A stretch of 64,000 bases of DNA from Pseudomonadales bacterium (GCA_024234635.1 JACKNX010000007.1:111795-175794), one strand, 5' to 3'. Counted from the stretch's first letter, positions 37,127 through 45,455 are shown. The notes: a model not told the origin generated them from the letters alone. Translations and numbers: made by a program.

Positions 37127-37383
37127 GCCGCGTTGCCCGCATCAATTACCGCATGCAGATACGACGCCACGGCCTGAAAGTCCCGCAGTTCGAGCAAAGC
37201 TTCCACATCCTCGAAAAAAACGTCGAACTCGCTCTCCAGGGCTGCGATCAGGTTCACGTGCGCAGCCGAGTCCCAGGCTTCAACAGAGTCCATGCCGATT
37301 GTGTGCGCCGGCATTTCGCGGGTGACCGGAAACAGCGCATGAAACAACGCCTCGAGCTGCACAGTCGTATTCGGGTTTGACAC
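37123..37383 (-). CDS. Acyl carrier protein
   Basis: 86 residues from GTG 37383, with GAGGG eight bases upstream; the frame is open to 37467 but the extra part has no ACP features. The core reads GMDSVEAWDSAAHVNLIAAL, with Ser39 in the DSAAH motif as the likely phosphopantetheine site; most carrier proteins have DSL at this point. Acidic helix II-III residues (ESEFDVFFEDVEALLEL) fit a carrier protein. It is coupled to the FkbH gene, whose known job is to load a glyceryl unit onto such a protein. Confidence 0.87.
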   Translation of the reverse strand: MSNPNTTVQLEALFHALFPVTREMPAHTIGMDSVEAWDSAAHVNLIAALESEFDVFFEDVEALLELRDFQAVASYLHAVIDAGNAA

Positions 37384-37696
37384 GATCCACACCCTCGCCT
37401 TGCCGGGATGATGAAGAAGTCCGGCCGGGTCTTTGCCATCAGGCCCGGGCCGCGGCCCGCTCACCATCTCACTATAGGCCGCCTCTCAGCGGCCAGCTTC
37501 ACCCCGTGCGTTACGGTCGCGCCTGGGAAACAACGAAGGCGCAACTCTAGAACACTCCTCAGGCGGATTCGTGCGGCTCTGTGGTGGCTTCGTGGCGATT
37601 CTCAGGCGAATGCAAGCATCGTAAGCAAGATGCAAAACCCCGGTGCACTCGGCACACCGGCTGGAGACAATGCCAAAAACGCAGGCAGTACGCGTC
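37384..37696. other. 313-bp divergent spacer between ACP and GDSL esterase genes
   Basis: No gene seen. It should carry promoters for both directions. A 6-bp stem hairpin (GGCCGC / GCGGCC) is at 37477-37494. Another (CCGGTG / CACCGG) at 37640-37660 lies just before the GGAG motif ahead of the esterase and could affect its translation. No confident -35/-10 pair was found. Confidence 0.4.
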
Positions 37697-38677
37697 ATGA
37701 CCAACAGACATCTCAAGGGGTGCGCCCGACTGGCAATGGCGCTCACGTTGTTGACTGCAATCTCCGCTTCCGCGGCCGAGCGCCGGTATTTCATCGTCGG
37801 TGACAGCTACTCGGACACCGGCAATTTCGAGGCGCTGTACCGGCCGAACACCGCCGGACCTTCCGTCGACGGCGACACGAACTGGGTTGACGTGCTGTTC
37901 GCAGGCCACGACATTCAGCCGGCATGGATTGCCCTCAGCGCCAGCGAACCGCCCAAGGACGGCCGGGTCATCAACTTTGCCGTTGCGCGAGCCACCACCG
38001 GCTACCAGCTTACCTGGCGTACGGGCGGCTGGCTGCTGCCCGACTACGCACCCAATGGCATGCAGTGGCAGTTTGAGCGCATGCATCGTCGATATACGTT
38101 CAACCCGGAGGACACGCTGCTGATCTGGGGCAGCGTCAACGATCTGGTCTGGGGGGCGTCCACAGCGTCCGCCAGTGCACCTGCACGCTTCATCGAGGAA
38201 GTCCGCACGCCACTGCCACTGGGTGGCATGGCACCGCTGGTGGAGCAGACGGCAACCAACTTGATGATCCTGGTCGAGCGCGGCGTGAAATTCGGTTTCG
38301 GCCACATCCTGCTGCTGAGCACGGGAGGCGATACGCTCTCACCTCTGCTGGATGCCGATGCGCGCACAGCCTACACGCGCGCAGCCGACAGCCTCGAATC
38401 CACGTTGAGAGAGCGCATCGACGACGCTGCTGCGAGATACCCGCAAACACGCATCGAGCTGATCGACCTGTCAAGAGGCATCCACGACGGCATACGGGAA
38501 TTCGGTCTCAGGGACGATATCGCCTGCAATCAGGACGGACAGACATGCGAAACGCCTGAACGCTACCTGCGCCAGGACTTCGTGCATCCGACGGCAATCG
38601 GCTACTGCCTGGTTGCTCGAACAGTGCATCCATTCCTGGAGGACAACACGCTGCCGGAACCGCGTTGCGACCGCTGA
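37697..38677 (+). CDS. Secreted GDSL/SGNH esterase-lipase
   Basis: 326 residues from ATG 37697; in-frame ATG 37670 (GGAG only three bases away) and GTG 37643 are alternatives. A signal peptide (LAMALTLLTAISASA) precedes the catalytic block I YFIVGDSYSDTGNF with the serine in GDS. The Asn of block III is in LIWGSVNDLVW, and Asp/His of block V are in QDFVHPTAIGY. Such enzymes hydrolyse lipids or acyl esters outside the cytoplasm. It is convergent with the FkbM fusion gene, only 3 bp between stops. Confidence 0.9.
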   Translation: MTNRHLKGCARLAMALTLLTAISASAAERRYFIVGDSYSDTGNFEALYRPNTAGPSVDGDTNWVDVLFAGHDIQPAWIALSASEPPKDGRVINFAVARATTGYQLTWRTGGWLLPDYAPNGMQWQFERMHRRYTFNPEDTLLIWGSVNDLVWGASTASASAPARFIEEVRTPLPLGGMAPLVEQTATNLMILVERGVKFGFGHILLLSTGGDTLSPLLDADARTAYTRAADSLESTLRERIDDAAARYPQTRIELIDLSRGIHDGIREFGLRDDIACNQDGQTCETPERYLRQDFVHPTAIGYCLVARTVHPFLEDNTLPEPRCDR

Positions 38678-38680
38678 GCC

Positions 38681-40180
38681 TCAGGCCGCCTTGCGTTTGA
38701 CGATGTAGACCATGGTGTCCCGCTGGTAGTCGTCGCTCATGCACGGAACGCCGTGGAACGAATTGTCACTCTTCAGAAAGCCGAAAGCCGTATTGGGCAG
38801 ATACTCTGCCGTACCGACGGCGTCAAAATACTCGAACTTGTGGTGCGCCTGACCATCACAGATCTGATCCGCCTGCTTTGGCACGTACACCGTGGTGCCA
38901 AGATGCCGGTGCTGCCGATCGTCCGGCAGGTAGAGCATCATGGTGACAAGGCGTTTCGGGCTGTCCGTGTGGGGACCAATCATGTAGCCACTGAAGTCGC
39001 GCATGAACATCGCCTCCGGCTCGATGCGCAGATTGCTGTCTCCACGGGCGATGAGCTGGTCATAGAAACGGCGCACCAGAACCACCATCAGCTCATCGGA
39101 ACAGAACCATTCACGGTGTTTCTCCCAGAAACGCCGCTTCTCCTCATTGCGTAGATTGGCCAGATGCTCCCTCAGGTGCATGACGTAGCGCTCCGGAAAA
39201 CCGCTGGCGCGTCCCGTATCGTTGAGGCAGATGAGCTCCTCATTGTCCGGCTTCATGGCCATCATGCGTCGGTAGTAATCCACCGGAAACACATCGCGAA
39301 CATAGAAATGAGGATAGGGTTCCAGCTGGATAGCCATGGACGCAAAGCGCTCCGCGACATGGCGCTTGACGGCGTCGTAATCGATTTCCGCCGGTGGAGC
39401 CACCCCGAGACCTTCGAAACTGATGCCGGATCCGGGGCGGAAGAAGACATAGTTGCCGATGCCCTGGAAACTGCCTTCGGTGCGGATGGCAACGTCCACC
39501 TGATGCTGCTGGAACTCGAAGCCGAGGTCACCCATCAAGGCGATGAGTTCGCGATGCTCGGGCAGATGTGTGTTCAGCTCGACCAGCAGCGACTTGAGCC
39601 CCGGGCTGCGCAGTACGGACGCCGCGCCCTGCATGACAAGGTGCTCCAGACCGTCAACGTCGATCTTCACGTGATCCGGTTGTGGAAGCACGCCCTGCGC
39701 CACCAGATCGTCCAGCGGCATCGCAACGCAACCCTGCACGAAGCTCTGCTTGCGCTCTTTCAGGTGAAAGTCGAGGCTGGCGCCGAAAGTGTGACAGGAA
39801 CCACCGAGACTGAAGGCACTGAGGTACAGCCGATCGACGCGGGCTTCATTGGACAGCGCCAGCGGATAAGCCACGCACTGCTCGTGCAGCCCGTTGTAGA
39901 CGATGTTGCGGTTGAGCAGCGCGTAATTCTGCGATTCCGGCTCGAAGGCGAACACGCGAACGCCCTGCCCTTTTGCCGCCATGATGGTGTACATGCCGAC
40001 ATTGGCGCCGATATCCACGAACACCTCACCCGGTTTGAACTGGCGAATCCACGCCACCGTGTCCGGCTCCTTGGAAAAAACCGTCTGCGCCCGCCATACG
40101 ACCATCTTGTTGCTGGCTTCATACAGCAGCTCGACACCGTCGAACGGCACCTTGACCACATTGATCTGGGCTTCTTCCAT
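38681..40180 (-). CDS. FkbM methyltransferase fused to 2OG-Fe(II) oxygenase-like domain
   Basis: 499 residues. The N-terminal half (about 45-245) is an FkbM-type SAM methyltransferase: VFVDIGANVGMYTI, FAFEPESQNYALLNRN and DHVKIDVDGLEHLVMQGA. The C-terminal half (about 280-495) has the facial triad and 2-oxoglutarate arginine of a prolyl-hydroxylase-like dioxygenase: His404-Thr-Asp406 (GPHTDSPKRL), His476 (SFHGVPCM) and Arg487 (YQRDTMVYIV). FkbM domains methylate sugar or polyketide hydroxyls; the oxygenase could hydroxylate the same substrate. No signal peptide. The substrate is unknown. Confidence 0.88.
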   Translation of the reverse strand: MEEAQINVVKVPFDGVELLYEASNKMVVWRAQTVFSKEPDTVAWIRQFKPGEVFVDIGANVGMYTIMAAKGQGVRVFAFEPESQNYALLNRNIVYNGLHEQCVAYPLALSNEARVDRLYLSAFSLGGSCHTFGASLDFHLKERKQSFVQGCVAMPLDDLVAQGVLPQPDHVKIDVDGLEHLVMQGAASVLRSPGLKSLLVELNTHLPEHRELIALMGDLGFEFQQHQVDVAIRTEGSFQGIGNYVFFRPGSGISFEGLGVAPPAEIDYDAVKRHVAERFASMAIQLEPYPHFYVRDVFPVDYYRRMMAMKPDNEELICLNDTGRASGFPERYVMHLREHLANLRNEEKRRFWEKHREWFCSDELMVVLVRRFYDQLIARGDSNLRIEPEAMFMRDFSGYMIGPHTDSPKRLVTMMLYLPDDRQHRHLGTTVYVPKQADQICDGQAHHKFEYFDAVGTAEYLPNTAFGFLKSDNSFHGVPCMSDDYQRDTMVYIVKRKAA

Positions 40181-40321
40181 GACTGCTCCCCGTGGGCGCG
40201 CGCCTGGCGGAAACCGGCGCTTGGCAAGTTAAGCACCCCGAAACAATTTCTCCGGAGTCACAGGAAGGTATAGCAGCGAATTCCGGCAAGTAAACCGCTT
40301 GCCCGGGTCGCGGGGCGCGGC

Positions 40322-40359
40322 GCCCGGTTTCTGGACACCCGCCCGGTTTCTGGACACCC
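40322..40359 (+). repeat. Perfect tandem 19-bp repeat, two copies
   Basis: GCCCGGTTTCTGGACACCC occurs twice back to back (40322-40340 and 40341-40359), upstream of the transposase. Each copy ends in the TGGACACCC core that is found inverted on the far side of the gene. Confidence 0.95.
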
Positions 40360-40361
40360 AC
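40351..40361 (+). repeat. Outer inverted repeat, left arm
   Basis: TGGACACCCAC, exact reverse complement of 41753-41763. Confidence 0.85.
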
Positions 40362-40406
40362 CTCAGCGTCCCGCTGATCATCGACCCTCACCCCAGGTCG
40401 CCCGCT

Positions 40407-40434
40407 CATCGCTGGACGCCCATCGCTGGACACT
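40407..40434 (+). repeat. Imperfect tandem 14-bp repeat
   Basis: CATCGCTGGACGCC (40407-40420) is followed directly by CATCGCTGGACACT (40421-40434). The second copy runs into the inner inverted repeat arm. Confidence 0.85.
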
Positions 40435-40438
40435 CACT
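40427..40438 (+). repeat. Inner inverted repeat, left arm
   Basis: TGGACACTCACT, exact reverse complement of 41657-41668; it ends 28 bp before the transposase ATG. Confidence 0.85.
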
Positions 40439-40466
40439 CTGCTCCTCGGAACGCGGGGAGGCGGCA

Positions 40467-41501
40467 ATGTCACACGAAGATCGCGGACACTTCCCCTTGT
40501 CCGAATACACCCCCAGACCCAACCTTTCGCACATGGGATATCCACGCAGTCATACGGTCATTCCTGGCGAACCCGGCTTTTTTCACTGCCACTCCCGTTG
40601 CGTGCGGCGCTCGTGGCTTTGTGGCAACGATCCACTGACAGGCAGGAATTTCGACCATCGGCGCGACTGGATCGAGCAGCGCCTGCTCGATCTGGCCAAT
40701 TCGTTCGCGGTAGCGTTGTACGCTTGGGCGCTGATGGACAACCATTGCCACGTCGTCCTTGCGGTTGATCCGCGCCTGCCGTTCGAATGGCCAGATAGCG
40801 ACGTAGCAAGCCGCTGGTGTCGACTCAGTGCCTCTCATCGGCGGGGCTTTCCTGACCCGGAAAATAAAGAACGCAAGCAACGGGAAGCAGAACTACTCAG
40901 CGATCCTGCTCGGTTGGAGACCATCCGCCAACGTCTCGGTTCCGTCAGCTGGTTCAACCGCTATCTCAAGGAAGCGATCGCAAAAGAAGCCAACGCGGAA
41001 GATGGCTGCAACGGCCATTTCTGGGAAAGCCGTTTCGGCTGCCAGCCTCTGCTGGACGAACGGGCAATCCTCACCTGCATGACTTACGTGGACCTGAATC
41101 CGATTCGGGCAGGTGCCGCGATCACACTCGACAATAGCTCCTTCACATCCATCAAACGCCGGCTGGAAGCGCTTGCCGTAGATCCTGCTGAGATTGACAA
41201 CCCACTGACCCCGCTTGCTGGCACGGTACGACTGTCAGGCCCTACAGTTTCACTTCGAAGCTACATCGAACTTCTGCAGTGGACGGGACAGCGGCAACGA
41301 GCGGACAAACGCGGTGTCATTGATCCGGCCACTCCTTCCATCCTGCTACAACTGAGGGCACCTCCCGATCGCTGGGTAGGTCTCACCGGCCATCTTTTCC
41401 ACAGATTCCGGGTTGCCGTCGGCGGCAAAGCCAGCCTCGGATCATTTGCCCGGCGCACCAATCGGACGCGGATTCAGGGCAACACCTACGCCTGGGATTG
41501 A
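40467..41501 (+). CDS. IS200-like (Y1) transposase, RAYT type
   Basis: 344 residues from ATG 40467, preceded by GGGGAGG. The HUH metal motif is His93-Cys-His95 in ALMDNHCHVVLAV. A likely nucleophilic tyrosine is Tyr166 in SWFNRYLKEAI. The block GHFWESRFGCQPLLDE followed by YVDLNPIRAG is characteristic of large REP-associated tyrosine transposases. Such enzymes nick and join single-stranded DNA at REP-like palindromes. The frame is intact, and flanking inverted repeats are present. The RAYT group is inferred from these motifs and the flanks. Confidence 0.9.
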   Translation: MSHEDRGHFPLSEYTPRPNLSHMGYPRSHTVIPGEPGFFHCHSRCVRRSWLCGNDPLTGRNFDHRRDWIEQRLLDLANSFAVALYAWALMDNHCHVVLAVDPRLPFEWPDSDVASRWCRLSASHRRGFPDPENKERKQREAELLSDPARLETIRQRLGSVSWFNRYLKEAIAKEANAEDGCNGHFWESRFGCQPLLDERAILTCMTYVDLNPIRAGAAITLDNSSFTSIKRRLEALAVDPAEIDNPLTPLAGTVRLSGPTVSLRSYIELLQWTGQRQRADKRGVIDPATPSILLQLRAPPDRWVGLTGHLFHRFRVAVGGKASLGSFARRTNRTRIQGNTYAWD

Positions 41502-41656
41502 GTACAGGCTGATACTTCAGCGACCAATCCTGTCTCCCGTGATGCTCTGAGAGTTTGCTTCCTTGCCGACGACGATCCCAATAGGTGGGGCTCGCAAGCG
41601 CCTCAACCTGGCAGCCTTGGCGCCAAGCATGGTTGCAGCATTCGCTTTACAGCAAT

Positions 41657-41668
41657 AGTGAGTGTCCA
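41657..41668 (+). repeat. Inner inverted repeat, right arm
   Basis: AGTGAGTGTCCA, exact reverse complement of 40427-40438. A 10-bp partial copy, AGTGAGTGTC, recurs at 41713-41722. Confidence 0.85.
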
Positions 41669-41670
41669 AG

Positions 41671-41701
41671 AGAAGCGGGAAGCGGGAGAAGCGGGAAGCG
41701 G
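41671..41701 (+). repeat. Tandem 16-bp repeat in right flank
   Basis: AGAAGCGGGAAGCGGG at 41671-41686 is followed directly by the same sequence, short of its last base, at 41687-41701. Confidence 0.9.
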
Positions 41702-41720
41702 TATGCAAGAGAAGTGAGTG

Positions 41721-41764
41721 TCGAAGCGGGTGTCCAATACAGCTGTCTCGAAGTGGGTGTCCAA
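41721..41764 (+). repeat. Direct 17-bp repeat containing GGGTGTCCA
   Basis: TCGAAGCGGGTGTCCAA (41721-41737) and TCGAAGTGGGTGTCCAA (41748-41764) differ at one base. Both contain the inverted form of the TGGACACCC core from the left flank. Confidence 0.88.
41753..41763 (+). repeat. Outer inverted repeat, right arm
   Basis: GTGGGTGTCCA, exact reverse complement of 40351-40361. Confidence 0.85.
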
Positions 41765-41840
41765 AACAGCTGTCCAAAATAGCTGGGCCGATGCCATTGC
41801 CCATCGCGGCGAACTCGGGCAAAACCATCAAGCATGGGAC

Positions 41841-41865
41841 GCGGCGGGTTCAAGTAACCCGCCGC
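41841..41865 (-). terminator. Hairpin ending the sdh-suc transcript
   Basis: GCGGCGGGTT and AACCCGCCGC form a perfect 10-bp stem with a five-base loop, starting 15 bp after the sucD stop. On the minus strand no immediate T-run follows, though TTTT appears about 20 bases on. The position and strength make it the likely end of the operon. Confidence 0.6.
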
Positions 41866-41880
41866 CCGTCTACCGGCTTG

Positions 41881-42756
41881 TCACTTCCAGCCGGTAACCT
41901 CTGCCAGCGCATCGCCGATCTGCGCGAGGCTGTCCACCGTACGCACACCGGCTGCGTGCAGCGCGGCGAACTTTTCAGCTGCCGTACCCTTGCCGCCCGC
42001 AATGATGGCGCCGGCATGGCCCATGCGCTTGCCGGGCGGTGCGGTGACACCGGCGATGTAGGACACCACCGGCTTGGTGACGCTGGCCTTGATGAAGGCC
42101 GCCGCCTCTTCTTCCGCGGTGCCGCCGATTTCACCCACCATCACAATGGCTTCGGTCTTCGGGTCGTCCTGGAACAGGCTCAGGATATCGATGAAGTGGC
42201 TGCCCGGAATCGGGTCGCCGCCGATACCGACGCAGCTGCTCTGGCCGTAACCGCGGTCGGTGGTCTGTTTCACCGCTTCGTAGGTGAGCGTGCCGGAACG
42301 CGAGACGATGCCCACCTTGCCCGGCAGGTGAATGTCACCCGGCATGATGCCGATCTTGCACTCACCCGGCGTGATCACGCCGGGGCAGTTGGGGCCGATG
42401 AGCCGTGCGTCGGAAATATCCAGGCGCGCCTTCACCGCCAGCATGTCCAGCGTGGGAATGCCTTCCGTGATGCAGACGATGAGCTTGATGCCCGCGTCCA
42501 GCGCCTCGAGGATGGAGTCCTTGCACACGGATGCCGGCACGTAGATCACGGACGCCGTGGCGCCGGTGGCGTTCACCGCGTCGGCCACCGTATCGAACAC
42601 CGGTTGCCCGAGGTGCGTGGTGCCACCCTTGCCCGGCGTGACACCACCCACGAGTTTGGTGCCGTAGGCCAGCGCCTGTTCGCTGTGCAGCGTGCCCTGC
42701 GAGCCGGTGAAACCCTGGCAGATGACCTTGGTGTCCTTGTTGACCAGAATGCTCAT
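41881..42756 (-). CDS. sucD: Succinyl-CoA synthetase alpha subunit
   Basis: 291 residues. The CoA-binding fold starts GFTGSQGTLHSEQALAYG, and the phosphorylated histidine is His247 in KRMGHAGAIIAGGKGT. It makes ATP or GTP from succinyl-CoA with SucC in the TCA cycle. Its ATG directly abuts the sucC stop. Confidence 0.98.
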   Translation of the reverse strand: MSILVNKDTKVICQGFTGSQGTLHSEQALAYGTKLVGGVTPGKGGTTHLGQPVFDTVADAVNATGATASVIYVPASVCKDSILEALDAGIKLIVCITEGIPTLDMLAVKARLDISDARLIGPNCPGVITPGECKIGIMPGDIHLPGKVGIVSRSGTLTYEAVKQTTDRGYGQSSCVGIGGDPIPGSHFIDILSLFQDDPKTEAIVMVGEIGGTAEEEAAAFIKASVTKPVVSYIAGVTAPPGKRMGHAGAIIAGGKGTAAEKFAALHAAGVRTVDSLAQIGDALAEVTGWK

Positions 42757-43923
42757 TTATTTGCCTCCCGCCGCGGCGACTGCTTTTTCGGCCGCGTCCT
42801 TCAGGGAACTCGCCGGAATGATGTTGAGCCCGCTGTCCTTCAGTTTCTGCCGTCCGGCCGGTGCATTGTTGCCTTCGAAGCGCACCACCACGGGCACTTT
42901 CACACCCACTTCCTGCACGGCACCGATGATGCCGTCCGCAATGGTGGCGCAGCTGACGATACCGCCGAAGATATTGATCAGTACGGCCTTCACGTTGCTG
43001 TCCGACAGGATGATCTTGAACGCCTCGCCCACCGTCTGTTTCGTTGCGCCGCCGCCCACGTCCAGGAAGTTGGCCGGCATGCCGCCGAACAGCTTCACCA
43101 GGTCCATGGTGCCCATGGCGAGACCCGCACCGTTGACCATGCAGCCGATGTTGCCGTCCAGCGCCACGTAATTGAGATTGAACTTCGCGGCGATCGCCTC
43201 GCGTTCGTCTTCCTGTGACGGATCGTGCATGGCCGCCACTTTCTTCTGGCGGAACAGCGCGTTGCCGTCGATGTTCACCTTGGCATCCAGGCAATGCACG
43301 TTGCCTTCCGTCGTGATCACCAGCGGATTGATTTCCAGCAGCGAACAGTCGAGATCATGGAACAGCTTCGCCAGCCCCATGAACACGTTGGTGAACTGCT
43401 TGATCTGGTCACCTTTCAGACCCAGCTGGAAAGCGAGTTGCCGCCCCTGGTAGGGCTGCGGTCCCACATACGGATCGATGGGCGCGCGCAGGATCTTCTC
43501 CGGCGTTTCTTCCGCCACTTTCTCGATTTCCACACCGCCTTCCGTGGAGGCCATGAACACCACGCGCCGGCTGCCACGGTCGATCACGGCACCCAGATAG
43601 AGCTCGCGCGCGATGTCCGTGCAGTTCTCCACGTAGATCTTGGAAACGGGCTGGCCTTCGGCCGTGGTCTGGATGGTGACCAGCCGTTGGCCCACCCACT
43701 TGTCGGCAAAGGCGCGCACCTCGTCCAGCGAATCAGCCAGTTTCACACCGCCCGCCTTGCCGCGTCCGCCCGCGTGCACCTGCACCTTGCAGACCCAGCG
43801 GTTGCCGCCGATCTTCTTCGCCGCTGCCACGGCTTCATCCGCCGTATCCACGGCGATGCCCGTGGAAACCGGCAGACCATATTCAGCGAACAGTTGTTTC
43901 GCCTGATACTCGTGTAGGTTCAT
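42757..43923 (-). CDS. sucC: Succinyl-CoA synthetase beta subunit
   Basis: 388 residues with ATP-grasp domain (KVQVHAGGRGKAGGVKLA), the DCSLLEINPLVIT metal site and the CoA-ligase C-terminal domain (INIFGGIVSCATIADGI). GAGGGGAA lies ahead of the ATG. A 6-bp stem hairpin (43957-43971) lies in the 95-bp gap after lpd and may tune expression of sucCD. Confidence 0.98.
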   Translation of the reverse strand: MNLHEYQAKQLFAEYGLPVSTGIAVDTADEAVAAAKKIGGNRWVCKVQVHAGGRGKAGGVKLADSLDEVRAFADKWVGQRLVTIQTTAEGQPVSKIYVENCTDIARELYLGAVIDRGSRRVVFMASTEGGVEIEKVAEETPEKILRAPIDPYVGPQPYQGRQLAFQLGLKGDQIKQFTNVFMGLAKLFHDLDCSLLEINPLVITTEGNVHCLDAKVNIDGNALFRQKKVAAMHDPSQEDEREAIAAKFNLNYVALDGNIGCMVNGAGLAMGTMDLVKLFGGMPANFLDVGGGATKQTVGEAFKIILSDSNVKAVLINIFGGIVSCATIADGIIGAVQEVGVKVPVVVRFEGNNAPAGRQKLKDSGLNIIPASSLKDAAEKAVAAAGGK

Positions 43924-44018
43924 GAAAAGACAATTCCCCTCGTTCTGGGTGGTTACGCCACCTCGGGTGGCTTCTCAGTCTGGCAGCAATCGCCCCGGCA
44001 GCCGCCGGGTTGCCGCTG

Positions 44019-45455
44019 TTACTTCTTCTTCCGGTTGATCATGTGGATGGCATGCCCCGCCACGCCGAGTGCCGCCTCGTGCAGCGCCTCGGAAAGTGTG
44101 GGATGCGCAAACATGGTCAGGCCGAGATCTTCCGCGCTGGCATCGAACTCCATGCTGATGACCGCCTGCGCAACAATTTCGGACGCCTGCGGCCCCAGCA
44201 CGTGGACGCCAAGGATACGGTCCGTTTCGGCGTCGGCAATCACTTTGACGAAACCTTCCGCATCGTTTGCGGCCAGCGCACGACCGCTCGCGGCAAACGG
44301 GAACGTGCCTACGTTGTACGCATCGCCACTGGCCTTCACGTCCTGCTCGGTCTTGCCCACCCAGGCGATCTCCGGGTGGGTGTAGATGACGCTCGGCACG
44401 CATTCGTAGTTGACCATGGGTTTGTGACCGGCAATGCGCTCCGCCACCATGACGCCCTCTTCCGTGGCTTTGTGCGCAAGCATCGGCCCACGAACCACGT
44501 CGCCGATGGCGTACACGCCCGGCACGTCCGTTTCGCACACGTCGTTGACGAACAGGAACCCGCGTTCATCCAGGTTCACACCACAGTCGCCACCAAGCAG
44601 GTTTTCCGTCGCGGGACGCCGCCCCACGGCCACGATCAGCTTGTCCACGGTAACGGTCTGCTCGCCGTCCGCATTCTTGAAGCTGACCGACACGGCACCG
44701 TTCTCCACTTTGGCGCCGGTGACCAGGCAGCCGAGCCGGATGTCGAGCCCCTGCTTCTTGAGAATGTTTTTTGCGTCGCGGCTGACACGCTCGTCCGCCA
44801 TGGGCAGGAATTCGGCGAGTGCCTCCAGCACGATCACCTCGGAACCCAGGCGGTTCCAGACACTGCCAAGTTCCAGCCCTATCACGCCGGCGCCGATGAC
44901 ACCAAGGCGCGGCGGGACGGCCTGGAAGTCCAGCGCGCCCGTCGAATCGACGATGTACCCATCGGTGAGGGGCGCAGGCGGAATGCGCACCGGAACCGAA
45001 CCGGCGGCAATGATCACGTTTTTCGCCGCAAGCACGGACACCGCACCGTCATGTGACGTGAATTCGACCTTGCGATCCTTGAGCAGTTTGCCACTACCCG
45101 CCAGGTGCGTGACGCCATTGCCCTTGAACAGGCCGGCGATGCCGCCGGTAAGACCGGTCACGACCTCATCCTTGCGCGCGATCATCGCGGGCACATCGAT
45201 CTCGACACTGCCTACTTTCACGCCCACGGCGGCAAACCCGTGTTTGGCATCATGGTATTTATGGCTGGCGTCCAGCAAAGCCTTGGAAGGAATACATCCC
45301 CAGTTCAGACAGGTTCCGCCCAGTACCGGCTTGCCGTCCTTGCCGGTGGATTTGTCGATACAGGCCGTCGACAGCCCGAGTTGCGCGCAGCGGATGGCCG
45401 CGGCGTACCCACCAGGTCCGGCGCCTATTACCACCACGTCGTACTGTTCACTCAT
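44019..45455 (-). CDS. lpdA: Dihydrolipoyl dehydrogenase (E3)
   Basis: 478 residues. The FAD motif is VVVIGAGPGGYAAAIR and the redox disulfide is Cys49/Cys54 in GGTCLNWGCIPSKALL. The C-terminal active-site histidine region is MFAHPTLSEALHEAAL. It reoxidises lipoamide of the 2-oxoglutarate dehydrogenase complex. Its place directly after sucB suggests it serves that complex chiefly. Confidence 0.98.
   Translation of the reverse strand: MSEQYDVVVIGAGPGGYAAAIRCAQLGLSTACIDKSTGKDGKPVLGGTCLNWGCIPSKALLDASHKYHDAKHGFAAVGVKVGSVEIDVPAMIARKDEVVTGLTGGIAGLFKGNGVTHLAGSGKLLKDRKVEFTSHDGAVSVLAAKNVIIAAGSVPVRIPPAPLTDGYIVDSTGALDFQAVPPRLGVIGAGVIGLELGSVWNRLGSEVIVLEALAEFLPMADERVSRDAKNILKKQGLDIRLGCLVTGAKVENGAVSVSFKNADGEQTVTVDKLIVAVGRRPATENLLGGDCGVNLDERGFLFVNDVCETDVPGVYAIGDVVRGPMLAHKATEEGVMVAERIAGHKPMVNYECVPSVIYTHPEIAWVGKTEQDVKASGDAYNVGTFPFAASGRALAANDAEGFVKVIADAETDRILGVHVLGPQASEIVAQAVISMEFDASAEDLGLTMFAHPTLSEALHEAALGVAGHAIHMINRKKK

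Larger units (their letters stand above)
40351..41763 (+). mobile_element. RAYT/IS200-like element bounded by nested inverted repeats
   Basis: A single transposase gene sits inside two pairs of perfect inverted repeats sharing the core TGGACAC. The outer pair is TGGACACCCAC (40351-40361) with GTGGGTGTCCA (41753-41763). The inner pair is TGGACACTCACT (40427-40438) with AGTGAGTGTCCA (41657-41668). Both flanks also contain short tandem repeats. The layout fits a REP-associated tyrosine transposase locus flanked by inverted REP-like units. True element ends are not known. Confidence 0.7.
41502..41880. other. 379-bp intergenic region: transposon right flank and sucD 3' end
   Basis: No gene seen. 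It holds the right inverted-repeat arms and direct repeats of the mobile element (41657-41764) and the hairpin after sucD (41841-41865). The stretch 41502-41656 shows no recognisable structure. Confidence 0.6.

Noticed and set aside
41841..41865. GGGTTCAAGTAACCC resembles a tRNA T-arm
   Set aside because: The stem continues to 10 bp and no acceptor, D or anticodon arm surrounds it; it fits a terminator hairpin after sucD.
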